Origin: J051 sp040752255
Lineage (GTDB): Bacteria; Armatimonadota; Fimbriimonadia; Fimbriimonadales; ATM1
Direction: 5' to 3'
Assembly (NCBI GenBank): GCA_040752255.1
Contig: JBFMFD010000026.1
Location: 1-22,102 of the forward strand
Length of the DNA: 22,102 nucleotides
Part shown: in pieces, positions 6,883 through 14,593 of the stretch
Position numbering within the stretch: position 1 is the first letter of the stretch
Layout: each line of letters opens with the position of its first letter
Notes under the pieces: model-generated
Told to the model about the DNA's origin: nothing
The model's database searches: none
The model's input: the letters and a program-made list of their open reading frames with translations, nothing else
Made by a program: the position numbers and the translations under genes

Positions 6883-8442
6883 CTACTCCAGGCTCGCCCG
6901 CTCGTCCAGGCTGAGCCAGACGCGTAGCGCCATCGCGATCGCGCCGACGAACACCCCGAAGCCTACCGCCCGCTGCACCGCGTCGTTCGCCACCGTCAGA
7001 AGGAAGTTCCTCGGCGCCTGCACCGCGGCGTCTATCGCAGCAGCGGACTCCGCCGCTCCGGGCGCAACCAGCGACGTAACAAACTGCGCCGTCGGAACCT
7101 GCGCCAAGATAATCAGCGACGCAACCGCGGCAAGAACTAAAGCATCGAAAGAGCGAACCCGGAAGGCCCGATACGCCGCAGACAAGAGATACGCCGCCAA
7201 CAGCCCGAACATCGTGCCGCCGATCGACTGCTGGATGTTGTAGAACAGCAAGTCGTTGAACCGTCCCCACAGAGGCGACGGCGCGCCCGAGCGGTGAGCG
7301 AACTGCACCACAACCATCGCCGCAAGGCTCCCGACAACCAGAGTGCTGAAGCCCCGTCGAGGGCCCTTCACCGCGCGCCGACCGTGAAGAGCCAACAGGC
7401 TGATCAGCCCCATCCCCACCCCGAACGTCATCACCACCTGAATGAAGTCGGAAGCGGGCCGCGTAATGTCGTGGAACAACGTCGAGGTTGCAGGCTCGCC
7501 CAGCGTAACCACAGACCCATCCGACTGCGATCCGGGGGCAGGCGCCAGGGAGTCCAACGACTCCCCCTCGTACAACGCGATTCTGAACCGCGGCTCAGGC
7601 GTCTCGGCCGGGTCGCCGCCGACGACCAGAAGCCGGAAACGGCCTGCGCCCTCTCGCAGCACGACCTCCTCCAGTCTCTTCGCGAAGGCGGGCGTCGGCA
7701 CGGCAAGCGGAGCCCGATCCACGAGGGCGCCGCCTTCGATCCTGCCCCGAACGAAGCGGCGCGCGTCTCCCACCTCGATGGCGACGAGCGCCTCGCCGGA
7801 CGGAAGCAGTTGGAGCGAGTCGAACACCTCGCCCTCCTCCGCCCTGACGACGACCCCCTCTCCAGGCTGCCAAGTGACTAGGTCATCGGAGCGAGCATCG
7901 AGAATCACGCTTCGCCCTTCGTGCCAGGCGGTATACAGGAGGCGGAAGCCGCCCGCGTCCGCAACCACCGAGTAGGGGCGGAACTCGCCGACCGTTGCAG
8001 CCTCGTGCGGAGAGAACACCGCCTCGCTCCGCGGCTGCCACTCCACCCCGTCCTCGCTGACGGCGAGGCACAGGCGATTGCGACCATCGTAGCCGACTCC
8101 GATGTACAGCATCGCGAAGCCTGACTCGGTTCGAAGCACACGCGGGCGGAGGGCGCCGTTGAAGTCGTCGCGCCGAAGCGGCGACGGCGAGAACGCCCGC
8201 CGCCTCAACGACACGTTGCCGAGGTCAAGCATGGCGATGAATGCGCCCTTCTTGTGCGCAGAGAGCGAGCCCGCCGACCGCGTCCCTGTCGTGTAGAAGA
8301 GCCGCTCGCCGACAAGGTCGGGCGCATACATGCCGTGCCTGTCAAGCCCCCCGCCGACCTCGGTAGGCAGCAGAAAAGCGAGCACCCAGCCGGCGCCGAC
8401 CACGAACGTCGCCCCGCGGATGAGAAGGCTCTTCGCCTTCAC
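6883..8442 (-). CDS. Beta-propeller (glycosidase-like) protein with C-terminal membrane helices
   Basis: This is a 519-aa protein in two parts. After an N-terminal hydrophobic segment (about 8-26), residues 30-330 look like a five-bladed beta-propeller of the kind found in GH43/GH32-like glycosidases. Repeated blades read RPRVLRTESGFAMLYIGVG, AVSEDGVEWQPRSE, RPYSVVADAGGFRLLYTAW, and ARSDDLVTWQPGEG; D-G-V-x-W and D-L-V-x-W are typical blade turns. I see no sure catalytic triad, so it may only bind ligands. From about 335 on there are several hydrophobic helices (VVMTFGVGMGLISLLAL, LVVGSLAAMVVVQFA, FGLLAAYLLSAAY, ALVLAAVASLIILA and a last one near 500). Its GTG start overlaps the DUF6754 stop (GTGA), so the two are translationally coupled. 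The combination suggests an envelope sensor or transporter accessory; its substrate is unknown. Confidence 0.82.
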   Translation of the reverse strand: MKAKSLLIRGATFVVGAGWVLAFLLPTEVGGGLDRHGMYAPDLVGERLFYTTGTRSAGSLSAHKKGAFIAMLDLGNVSLRRRAFSPSPLRRDDFNGALRPRVLRTESGFAMLYIGVGYDGRNRLCLAVSEDGVEWQPRSEAVFSPHEAATVGEFRPYSVVADAGGFRLLYTAWHEGRSVILDARSDDLVTWQPGEGVVVRAEEGEVFDSLQLLPSGEALVAIEVGDARRFVRGRIEGGALVDRAPLAVPTPAFAKRLEEVVLREGAGRFRLLVVGGDPAETPEPRFRIALYEGESLDSLAPAPGSQSDGSVVTLGEPATSTLFHDITRPASDFIQVVMTFGVGMGLISLLALHGRRAVKGPRRGFSTLVVGSLAAMVVVQFAHRSGAPSPLWGRFNDLLFYNIQQSIGGTMFGLLAAYLLSAAYRAFRVRSFDALVLAAVASLIILAQVPTAQFVTSLVAPGAAESAAAIDAAVQAPRNFLLTVANDAVQRAVGFGVFVGAIAMALRVWLSLDERASLE

Positions 8443-9236
8443 GTCGCCAAGATTCCTGATACGGGATTGAGCAAACCGTCCGGCGCGCCAAGCACAGCGA
8501 GAGCCATCGCCGCTAGGACGCCGCTGAGCAGCAGGAGCAGCAGGATCGCCTTCGCGGCGTCCTGCCCGGCAAGCGCGCCCACCTGCAGCGGGTCCTTCGA
8601 CAGATACGCACTTGCTGCATAGAGCTCCTCACCGATGAGCACGTAGTCACAGGCGCAGATGAAGAACGGTATCTGGAAGAAGTCGGCGGTCGCGGCGACT
8701 TGGATGAGGCCCTGGCGGTTGCCCGCCTCGGCGATGAGCAGCGACTCGTATCCGAAACTGCCGAAGTAGAACCCCGCGGCTACGCGCTCGGAACGCATCA
8801 AGCCGGTTACGCCCATCGCGTAGGCGCTCTCGTCCTTCGACAGGAACTGGATGTCGCTTGGCTCGAAGCGCTCGGGCACTCCGGCGGTGCGAAACGCCTC
8901 GCGAAGCGTGTCGCCCGCCGCCGAGACGACAACCGGCTCGAAGATGGGCACGATGACGCGCACCAGGAACCGGGCGCACCGCTCCGCCACGAAGCGAAGG
9001 ACCGACAGCGCGGCAATCGTCATCATGTTGTCCAGCCGGCCGATGCCGGGGCTATAGAGGACGGGCCGCCCCATCTCCGTCGCTCGACCCACGGATTCTT
9101 CGACGGCGTCAATGCCGGCGATGCGCCTGACGCTCGGCACCCGCCCGCGCTTCGCCCGATAGATGTGCATCAAGATGAGCGAACACGTCAGCACGGCGAG
9201 CACACGGATGACCACCGGCGGTTCCATGCGCGCCAT
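8439..9236 (-). CDS. DUF6754 domain membrane protein
   Basis: The protein has 265 aa from ATG 9236 (MARMEPPVVIRV); the frame is open further upstream, but this ATG follows the MlaE-like stop by 20 bases and has a G-rich stretch ahead of it. An N-terminal helix (about 7-24) and a C-terminal helix (about 228-252, AILLLLLLSGVLAAMALAVL) bracket a soluble domain. That domain contains GIDAVEESVGRATEMGRPVLYSPGIG, a pattern I associate with DUF6754. It continues with an FGSFGYESLLIAEAG segment and a further hydrophobic segment near ADFFQIPFFICACDYVLIGEE. No biochemical function is established for the family. Encoded between an MlaE-like permease and a propeller-membrane protein, with overlap to the latter, it is likely part of the same inner-membrane complex. 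Confidence 0.78.
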   Translation of the reverse strand: MARMEPPVVIRVLAVLTCSLILMHIYRAKRGRVPSVRRIAGIDAVEESVGRATEMGRPVLYSPGIGRLDNMMTIAALSVLRFVAERCARFLVRVIVPIFEPVVVSAAGDTLREAFRTAGVPERFEPSDIQFLSKDESAYAMGVTGLMRSERVAAGFYFGSFGYESLLIAEAGNRQGLIQVAATADFFQIPFFICACDYVLIGEELYAASAYLSKDPLQVGALAGQDAAKAILLLLLLSGVLAAMALAVLGAPDGLLNPVSGILAT

Positions 9237-9256
9237 TTTGACGCCCCCGGCAGCGC

Positions 9257-10045
9257 CTAGTAGAAGAGGTCGGCGAGGAAGTAGTTGACGACGTAGATGA
9301 GCACCATGCTGATGACGACCGCCCCGGTCGTCGCCTTGCCGACGCCGACGGCGCCGCCCCGCGTGCTGAATCCCTGGCGGCACGCCACCACTGCGACGAT
9401 CAGCCCGAACGCCGCCGCCTTCAGGAGGCCGCCAACAAAGTCCCAAGATTCGACGTAAACCTCTACCGATTGCAAGAACACGCTGGCTGGGATGTCGTGC
9501 ACTCCGGCGACCAGCATCGCGCCCGCCATGCCGGAGAACACTCCGATGACGCCGAGGGTCGGCACCATCAGCAACCCGGCGAGCAGGCGCGGCACGAGGA
9601 GGTAGTTGTAGGGATGAACGGCGAGGGAGCGGAGAGCGTCGAGTTGCTCGGTAACCGCCATCGAGCCGATTTGCGCCGCCATTGCGCTACCGCAGCGAGC
9701 CGCGACCATGATTCCGGCGAGCACCGGGGCAAGCTCCCTCGCGACTGTCAGCCCCACCGCGCCGCCCGCGAGCGTGCTCGCGCCCGATTCCACCAGCAGG
9801 GGCGCGATGTAGAGGCTCATCACCGCGCCGGACGCGAACGTGGTGATCAGCACGATGGGAACCGAAGCCACCCCGACGAATGCCATCTGGCGGATGACCT
9901 CGTCCAACTCGAATGGCCTACGGAACACGCGCTTCGCCCCCTCGAGGAGGAGCAGGGTGACCTCACCGACGAAGGTGAGCGGGGCGAGCAGGTAGCCGAC
10001 CATCAAGGCTGCATTTTGGACGAAAGGTGCGCGTTGGCTGTCCAC
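9257..10045 (-). CDS. MlaE-family ABC transporter permease
   Basis: MlaE/YrbE-type permeases move phospholipids or other lipids between the inner membrane and the periplasm with an ATPase (MlaF) and an MCE protein (MlaD). The family signature is clear: VGLTVARELAPVLAGIMVAA (98-117), RCGSAMAAQIGSMAVTEQLDAL, AVHPYNYLLVPR (142-153), and near the C terminus QGFSTRGGAVGVGKATTGAVV. Five or six hydrophobic helices are visible, and the length of 262 aa is normal. The start is GTG at 10045; no good Shine-Dalgarno is seen, and a later ATG (codon 15) would cut into the amphipathic N-terminal helix. It is the first gene of a three-gene minus-strand operon and diverges from the PEP-CTERM array. No MlaF or MlaD gene lies in the operon, so its ATPase must be encoded elsewhere. 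Confidence 0.92.
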   Translation of the reverse strand: MDSQRAPFVQNAALMVGYLLAPLTFVGEVTLLLLEGAKRVFRRPFELDEVIRQMAFVGVASVPIVLITTFASGAVMSLYIAPLLVESGASTLAGGAVGLTVARELAPVLAGIMVAARCGSAMAAQIGSMAVTEQLDALRSLAVHPYNYLLVPRLLAGLLMVPTLGVIGVFSGMAGAMLVAGVHDIPASVFLQSVEVYVESWDFVGGLLKAAAFGLIVAVVACRQGFSTRGGAVGVGKATTGAVVISMVLIYVVNYFLADLFY

Positions 10046-10143
10046 CAGTGTCCCGCGCAGGCAGCACGAGCTGTCATGGTGAACGCCGGGGCAACTCCTC
10101 GCACCGGAAATTCACCACACGCGGCTGCCCGATGTGTGCGACA

Positions 10144-10857
10144 ATGAGAGGAGTGAGCAGTCTGACGAACGGCATGACGAGAGTTCTGGGGCTCCTACTC
10201 CCCCTCGCCCTCGTGCCTGCCGCGTCCGCGGGGCAGAGGTTCTTTGACGACTTTGACGGAGAGGACCTGGGCGGGCACTGGGAGTTCGGCAACCCGAAGG
10301 GGCACATGTTCTACTCCGTCCATGACAGCCTGCTTGAGGTGTACGGCTTCGTTGGCGAGATCAGCAGCCGCCAGTGGATCACCGCGCGGATTAGCCCGTT
10401 CGACGACTTCGACATGCAGGCCCGTGTCGGCTGGACAGATGCACCCACGCACGAGACACTCGTCGTCGCCGTGGGCGGCGGCTTCCCCAATGACACAGCA
10501 GTTTCGCTGATGTACTTCCACCGCACCACCGAAAGGGGTGAAAGATTGAACAGGGTGGGTACCTCTTTCCGCGATGGTCCCAGCCGGGAGATTGCAGCGC
10601 CTTCATCGGGCTTTCATAGCTTTCGCCTGACTCGGTCTGCTGGCGTGTTTTCGGCTTACTTCGACCAGGAACTCATCTTGCAAGGTACAGGCTCCGACAT
10701 GCCGGCGAACACGATCGTTCTCCTGTTTGCGGGCAGGCAGTCCCTACCCGTGGACTTGCTTGTGGACCGTGTGTCTGTGGTTCCCGAGCCTGCTTCTATC
10801 GCATGGCTCGCCGCTGGAGTTGCGGTGGTCGCCCTTAGGCGCAGGAGGACGCGCTGA
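10144..10857 (+). CDS. PEP-CTERM protein, array copy 1
   Basis: This is the first of seven tandem paralogues. A signal peptide (VLGLLLPLALVPAASAG) is followed by the array's hallmark QRFFDDFDGEDLGGHW, then a beta-rich domain with F-DDFDMQARVGW. This layout resembles concanavalin A-like lectin/glucanase (jelly-roll) domains such as LamG or DUF1080. The C terminus is a PEP-CTERM sorting signal: VPEPAS, a hydrophobic helix and RRRRTR, to be cleaved by an exosortase, giving an envelope or exopolysaccharide-associated protein. Copy 1 has the GGHW type 5' segment and the class A 3' segment (SRSAGVFSAYF-like, ILQGTGSDMPA), like copies 5 and 7. By alignment to the other copies the start could be ATG 10174; ATG 10144 and GTG 10153 are alternatives, the last lying 7 bases after GACAAT (10140-10145). 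It is probably the promoter-proximal gene. Confidence 0.88.
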   Translation: MRGVSSLTNGMTRVLGLLLPLALVPAASAGQRFFDDFDGEDLGGHWEFGNPKGHMFYSVHDSLLEVYGFVGEISSRQWITARISPFDDFDMQARVGWTDAPTHETLVVAVGGGFPNDTAVSLMYFHRTTERGERLNRVGTSFRDGPSREIAAPSSGFHSFRLTRSAGVFSAYFDQELILQGTGSDMPANTIVLLFAGRQSLPVDLLVDRVSVVPEPASIAWLAAGVAVVALRRRRTR

Positions 10858-10919
10858 TGGCCTGGCGTCACGTGCTCAACTGGCCGGCTCCGCCACCGCG
10901 CACAAGGAGGAAGCGATGA
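10857..10919 (+). CDS. Junction small ORF 1 (20 aa)
   Basis: The ATG overlaps the last base of copy 1's TGA (TGATG), and the TGA overlaps the ATGATG start of copy 2. The peptide begins MAWRHVLNWPAP and ends RTRRKR. The Shine-Dalgarno of copy 2 (AAGGAGG) lies inside it, so translating it could couple copies 1 and 2. The WRHVLNWPA segment recurs at every junction of the array and is the N terminus of copies 5 and 6. It could be a real coupling peptide or a relic of an ancestral signal peptide. Confidence 0.4.
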   Translation: MAWRHVLNWPAPPPRTRRKR

Positions 10920-11599
10920 TGAGACTCTTGACGTTCTTCCTCCCCCTCGCCCTTCTCCCGGCGACGGGTGCTGGGCAAAGGTTCTTTGACGACTTTGACG
11001 GCGAGGACCTTGGAAGCCACTGGTCCATCGGTAATCCAAAAGGCGGCTGGGTCTACTCTGTGCACGACAGTCTACTGGAGGTGCATGCCTTGACGGGTTT
11101 TAGCCCGAGGCAGTGGATCAATGCTCGCATTGACGAACTTGCTGACTTCGACATGAGGGCGAGGGTTGGGTGGACCGACACCCCGCAGAGGCAAGACCTC
11201 ATGGTGATGTTAGGGAATGATCCGTTCCTCCGAGGACCATTCGTTGGATATATGCTATATCGGCGCGGCAGCGCCGGTGGAGGCGATAGCCTCTTGCAGG
11301 CGGAGTTTAGCGGCGGGCCTCTTCGCCAGGCCGCCGCCCCGCATGATGGTTTTCACGAGTTCCGCATTACGCGGAACGGGAGTGCGTTTACTGCATATTT
11401 GGACGATGAAATCTTCCTTACCGGTGGTGGCACCACTGCACCGCCGACCTATGTCACGCTCTTCTTTGGGGGTGCAAGAGACGCCACTGTTGACCTCTTC
11501 GTAGACAGTGTGTCGGTAGTGCCAGAACCTCTCTCGGCCCTGGCGCTAATCGCGATGTTAGGGGGAATCGTCCCCCGCTGCGTCCGGAGGGCACGCTGA
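10916..11599 (+). CDS. PEP-CTERM protein, array copy 2
   Basis: This is a 227-aa exported protein. The signal peptide is MMRLLTFFLPLALLPATGAG, preceded by a strong AAGGAGG. The 5' segment is of GSHW type (RFFDDFDGEDLGSHWSIGN) and almost identical in DNA to copy 3 up to about codon 58, after which the two diverge sharply. The 3' segment is class B, shared with copy 4: GPF near the middle, GFHEFRITR, a L-D-D/G-E/D-x-F-L pattern, TLFFGG, and VDLFVDSVSVVPEPLSAL. It ends in a PEP-CTERM signal with the hydrophobic stretch LALIAMLGGIVP and a CVRRAR tail. The fold is probably the same lectin-like jelly roll as in copy 1. Two ATG codons in tandem (10916, 10919) allow either start; the upstream small ORF stops between them. 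Confidence 0.88.
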   Translation: MMRLLTFFLPLALLPATGAGQRFFDDFDGEDLGSHWSIGNPKGGWVYSVHDSLLEVHALTGFSPRQWINARIDELADFDMRARVGWTDTPQRQDLMVMLGNDPFLRGPFVGYMLYRRGSAGGGDSLLQAEFSGGPLRQAAAPHDGFHEFRITRNGSAFTAYLDDEIFLTGGGTTAPPTYVTLFFGGARDATVDLFVDSVSVVPEPLSALALIAMLGGIVPRCVRRAR

Positions 11600-11661
11600 T
11601 GTCCTGGCGTCACGTGCTCAACTGGCCGGCTCCGCTACCGCGCACAAGGAGGAAGCGATGA
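11599..11661 (+). CDS. Junction small ORF 2 (20 aa)
   Basis: This is almost identical to junction ORF 1: MSWRHVLNWPAPLPRTRRKR. It starts in the stop of copy 2 (TGATG) and stops in the ATGATG of copy 3. At DNA level the two junctions differ only at the second codon and at one proline/leucine codon (cca to cta). Near-identity of both junction and following 5' segment points to recent duplication or gene conversion. Confidence 0.4.
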   Translation: MSWRHVLNWPAPLPRTRRKR

Positions 11662-12341
11662 TGAGACTCTTGACGTTCTTCCTCCCCCTCGCCCTTCTCC
11701 CCGCGACGGGTGCTGGGCAAAGGTTCTTTGACGACTTCGACGGCGAGGACTTGGGAAGCCACTGGTCCATCGGTAATCAAAAAAAAGGCGGCTGGATCTA
11801 CTCCGTGCACGACAGCCTGCTCGATGTGCATGGGTTCGCGGGGTTCGATCCCACGCAGTGGATCTACGCGAGTTTGCCGGAGTACCGAGACTTTGATTTG
11901 CAGGCTCGGGTCGGATGGACTCAGGGAGATTCCTTGTTTCAAGGGATGGAGGCGATGTTGCTCCGGAATCCGACATCGGGACTTATTGCTAGAATGATTT
12001 ACCACCTCGAGCACCTGGATGGGTTACCCCGGACGACCATCAGTGCAGAGTTCGGCGGTGGGTCGCGAGTTGACTTGCCCGGCCCATCCAACGGGTTCCA
12101 CAGCTTCAGGCTAGCACGTGCCGGTGGCCAGTTCACCGCCTACCTCGACGGAGAGCGGATTCTGCAGGGCGGTGGGACCGACATGCGGCCCAGATCCGTG
12201 TTGCTGTTGTTCCGGGGTCGGTTGCGACCGGCCTCGACTCAACTGTACGTGGACAGCGTCGAGGTCGTTCCGGAGCCCGCTACGGCGGTCGTCCTCTGCG
12301 GCGCAGTCGGCGCGCTTGCTCTTAGGCGGAGGAGAAGGTAA
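11658..12341 (+). CDS. PEP-CTERM protein, array copy 3
   Basis: This is a 227-aa exported paralogue with the same leader as copy 2 (MMRLLTFFLP) and a GSHW type 5' segment. An A8 tract (11779-11786) gives GNQKKGGW where copy 2 has GNPKGGW, i.e. one extra codon; such a run could slip in a GC-rich genome. The 3' segment is class C, shared only with copy 6: DSLLDVHGFAGF, QWIYA, a YxLExLDG stretch, QFTAYLDG, LLFRGRL followed by PASTQLYVDSVEVVPEP. The PEP-CTERM signal has the helix AVVLCGAVGALAL and the tail RRRRR. The stop TAA overlaps the next junction ORF's ATG. The domain again looks like a jelly-roll lectin; no catalytic residues can be assigned. Confidence 0.88.
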   Translation: MMRLLTFFLPLALLPATGAGQRFFDDFDGEDLGSHWSIGNQKKGGWIYSVHDSLLDVHGFAGFDPTQWIYASLPEYRDFDLQARVGWTQGDSLFQGMEAMLLRNPTSGLIARMIYHLEHLDGLPRTTISAEFGGGSRVDLPGPSNGFHSFRLARAGGQFTAYLDGERILQGGGTDMRPRSVLLLFRGRLRPASTQLYVDSVEVVPEPATAVVLCGAVGALALRRRRR

Positions 12342-12460
12342 TGCCGTGGGAACACGTGAACAACTGGCCCAAGCGACCTCACGGCGATCCACCTTCCCAA
12401 CGGCAGGGCTGCGATGCTGCGGCGCCTTCTTATGACGAAAGCACAAGGAGGAAAGAATGA
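12341..12460 (+). CDS. Junction small ORF 3 (39 aa)
   Basis: This is a longer version of the junction peptide, starting MPWEHVNNWPKRPHGD, then running through a region that is shared with the copy 6/7 junction (around GGCAGGGCTGCGATGCTGCGG), and stopping in the ATGATG of copy 4. Compared with ORF 1, W-x-H-V-x-N-W is kept while the codons for positions 4 and 7 change completely (cgt to gaa, ctc to aac). The Shine-Dalgarno of copy 4 is inside its 3' end. Confidence 0.38.
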   Translation: MPWEHVNNWPKRPHGDPPSQRQGCDAAAPSYDESTRRKE

Positions 12461-13143
12461 TGAAGAAATACTTGATGTTCTTCCTCCCGCTCGCCCTTCT
12501 CCCGGCGACGGGTGCTGGGCAAAGGTTCTTTGACGACTTTGACGGCGAGGACCTGGGCGGGCACTGGGAGTTCGGCAACCCGAAGGGAGGGATGATCTAT
12601 TCCGTCCATGATAGCCTCTTGGAGGTCCACTCTCTCGAAGGGTACAGCTCGCACGAATGGATCACGGCGCGACTCCCGGAGTTTGATGACTTTGATATGC
12701 GCGCCGTTGTGGGTTGGACAGACGCACCGCGCGAGCAACTGCTGATGGTGCTGCTGGACGCTGGCCCGTTCCCGAATCCGCCGAGCGTCGCTTGGATGGC
12801 GTATGCTCGCGGAGTGTCTGGCGGGGAGGAGTATAATATCGTACAAGCGGGCTTCGAGGATGGCCCCGGCCGCAATGCCGGTAGTCCGCCCGGCGGCTTT
12901 CACGAGTTTCGTATCACGCGCACAGGAGGAGTCTTCGCAGCTTATCTCGATGGTGACCTGTTTCTCGAAGGGCCAGGCACCGACATTCGGCCTCGCTGGC
13001 TGACGCTGTTCTTTGACGGACCCAACGGCGAGAATGTAGATCTGTTCGTGGATAGCGTGTCGGTGGTTCCCGAGCCTCTCTCTGCGTTGGTGCTCGCGAT
13101 GGGAATGGGAGCTCTCGCCCTTCGCCGCAGGAGGACGCGCTGA
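12457..13143 (+). CDS. PEP-CTERM protein, array copy 4
   Basis: This is a 228-aa exported paralogue. The leader MMKKYLMFFLPLALLPATG is closest to that of copy 7, and AAGGAGG precedes it. The 5' segment is GGHW type, close in DNA to copy 1 (GGHWEFGNPKG). The 3' segment is class B with copy 2: AGPFPNPPS, GFHEFRITR, AAYLDGDLFLEG, TLFFDG, VDLFVDSVSVVPEPLSALVL. So copy 4 joins a copy 1-like front to a copy 2-like back. The PEP-CTERM tail is LRRRRTR. The TGA overlaps the ATG of copy 5 by one base, so here the next gene follows with no spacer. Confidence 0.88.
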   Translation: MMKKYLMFFLPLALLPATGAGQRFFDDFDGEDLGGHWEFGNPKGGMIYSVHDSLLEVHSLEGYSSHEWITARLPEFDDFDMRAVVGWTDAPREQLLMVLLDAGPFPNPPSVAWMAYARGVSGGEEYNIVQAGFEDGPGRNAGSPPGGFHEFRITRTGGVFAAYLDGDLFLEGPGTDIRPRWLTLFFDGPNGENVDLFVDSVSVVPEPLSALVLAMGMGALALRRRRTR

Positions 13144-13868
13144 TGTCTTGGCGTCACGTGCTCAACTGGCCGGCTCAGCTCACGGCGATTCACGCTGTGC
13201 TCCTTCTCCTCTTCGCCCTCTCGCCGGCGACGTCGGCGGGACAAGGGTTCTTTGATGACTTCGATGGCGAGGACCTAGGGTCGCATTGGTCCACCGGCAA
13301 CCCGAAGGGTGGCTGGATCTATTCTGTGCACGATAGCTTGCTGGAAGTTTATGGGTTTACAGGGTTCCTGGGCGGCCGGGAGTGGATCACCGCGCGAACT
13401 TTCCCCTACGACGACTTCGACTTCGAGGCTCGCGTCGGCTGGACGGGTGAGCCCCAGTTCGAAAGACTCAACGTCGCCATAGGGGGAGGCTATCCGAACG
13501 ATAGAGCCGTCGCACTTATGGGTTTCCGTCGCACAATTGACGACGGGAGGCAGCTAAGCACCGTGGTGGCTTCTTTCCGCGACGGGCCTCGTGTTGAAAT
13601 GGCAGCCCCGTCTTCCGGCTTTCATACTTTCCGGGTGACTCGATCGGCGGGTGTGTTTTCAGCTTACTTCAACCAGGAACTCATCTTGCAAGGCACCGGC
13701 TCCGGAATGCCTGCAGATACTATCGTGCTTTTGTTCGGGGGGAATAGTACCACTATGCCGGTTGACCTACTTGTCGACAGGGTGTCGGTTGTGCCCGAGC
13801 CTGCTTCTGGGGCGTCGCTCGTTCTTGCACTTGCCGCGCTATTCATCTGGCGAAGGAAGTCACGCTGA
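13143..13868 (+). CDS. PEP-CTERM protein, array copy 5 (junction peptide fused as leader)
   Basis: This 241-aa paralogue has an N terminus beginning MSWRHVLNWPAQ and running LTAIHAVLLLLFALSPATSAG into the mature start QGFFDDFDGEDLGSHW. The W-x-H-V-x-N-W junction sequence, separate in other junctions, is therefore the n-region of this signal peptide. The start overlaps the TGA of copy 4 (TGATG), and no Shine-Dalgarno is adjacent, so translation probably depends on coupling. The 5' segment is almost identical to copy 6 for about 200 bases. The 3' segment is class A like copies 1 and 7: FRDGP, SSGFHTFRVTRSAGVFSAYF, ILQGTGSGMPADTIVLLF, LLVDRVSVVPEPAS. The hydrophobic helix LVLALAALFIW and RRKSR end a PEP-CTERM signal. 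Confidence 0.88.
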   Translation: MSWRHVLNWPAQLTAIHAVLLLLFALSPATSAGQGFFDDFDGEDLGSHWSTGNPKGGWIYSVHDSLLEVYGFTGFLGGREWITARTFPYDDFDFEARVGWTGEPQFERLNVAIGGGYPNDRAVALMGFRRTIDDGRQLSTVVASFRDGPRVEMAAPSSGFHTFRVTRSAGVFSAYFNQELILQGTGSGMPADTIVLLFGGNSTTMPVDLLVDRVSVVPEPASGASLVLALAALFIWRRKSR

Positions 13869-14593
13869 TGCCCTGGCGTCACGTGCTCAACTGGCCGGCT
13901 CAGCTCACGGCGATTCACGCTGTGCTCCTTCTCCTCTTCGCCCTCTCGCCGGCGACGGGTGCGGGGCAGAGGTTCTTTGACGACTTCGACGGCGAGGACC
14001 TAGGGTCGCATTGGTCCATCGGCAACCCGAAGGGTGGCTGGATCTATTCTGTGCACGATAGCTTGCTGGATGTCCACGGATTCGCAGGCTTTTCCGCTTC
14101 CCAGTGGATCTACGCCCATGTGGGCGCTTACGAGGACTTCGATCTGCGCGCCCATGTCGGATGGGTGGAGGGAGACTCACCATTTCAGAGCCTCTCTGTG
14201 CAGCTATTCAACAACTTGCAGGGGGGATTCGTTGCTGGGATGACATACCGTCTCGAGCGTCTGGATGGCCGCGCTAGAACGACAATTACCGCCGATATCG
14301 CCGAGGGCCCGCGGGTCGACATGTCTGGCCCCGCCGACGGTTTTCATCACTTTCGCATCTCCAGAGAGGCGAGCCAGTTCACGGCCTACTTCGATGGGCA
14401 GAAGATCCTTCAGGGCAACGGTACGAGCGCGGATGCGGTGTACATTCGCTTGCTCTTCCGCGGCAGATTGCAACCAGCCTCGACACAGTTATACGTGGAT
14501 AGCGTCGGAGTAGTCCCCGAACCATCCGCGGCGGTACTAGTGGCGAGTGGGCTGGCGGCTTTGGCCTTGCGCCGCAATGGGAGGCACCTGTAG
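13868..14593 (+). CDS. PEP-CTERM protein, array copy 6 (junction peptide fused as leader)
   Basis: This 241-aa paralogue has an N terminus MPWRHVLNWPAQ and hydrophobic core nearly the same as copy 5, and its ATG overlaps the TGA of copy 5. Identity to copy 5 continues to about codon 75 (DSLL) and then stops abruptly. From there the protein is class C like copy 3: DVHGFAGF, QWIYA, YRLERLDG, QFTAYFDG, LLFRGRLQPASTQLYVDSVGVVPEP. The PEP-CTERM helix is AAVLVASGLAALAL with tail RRNGRHL. It is thus a copy 5 front on a copy 3 back, a direct sign of recombination within the array. It stops with TAG overlapping a GTG that opens junction ORF 4. Confidence 0.88.
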   Translation: MPWRHVLNWPAQLTAIHAVLLLLFALSPATGAGQRFFDDFDGEDLGSHWSIGNPKGGWIYSVHDSLLDVHGFAGFSASQWIYAHVGAYEDFDLRAHVGWVEGDSPFQSLSVQLFNNLQGGFVAGMTYRLERLDGRARTTITADIAEGPRVDMSGPADGFHHFRISREASQFTAYFDGQKILQGNGTSADAVYIRLLFRGRLQPASTQLYVDSVGVVPEPSAAVLVASGLAALALRRNGRHL

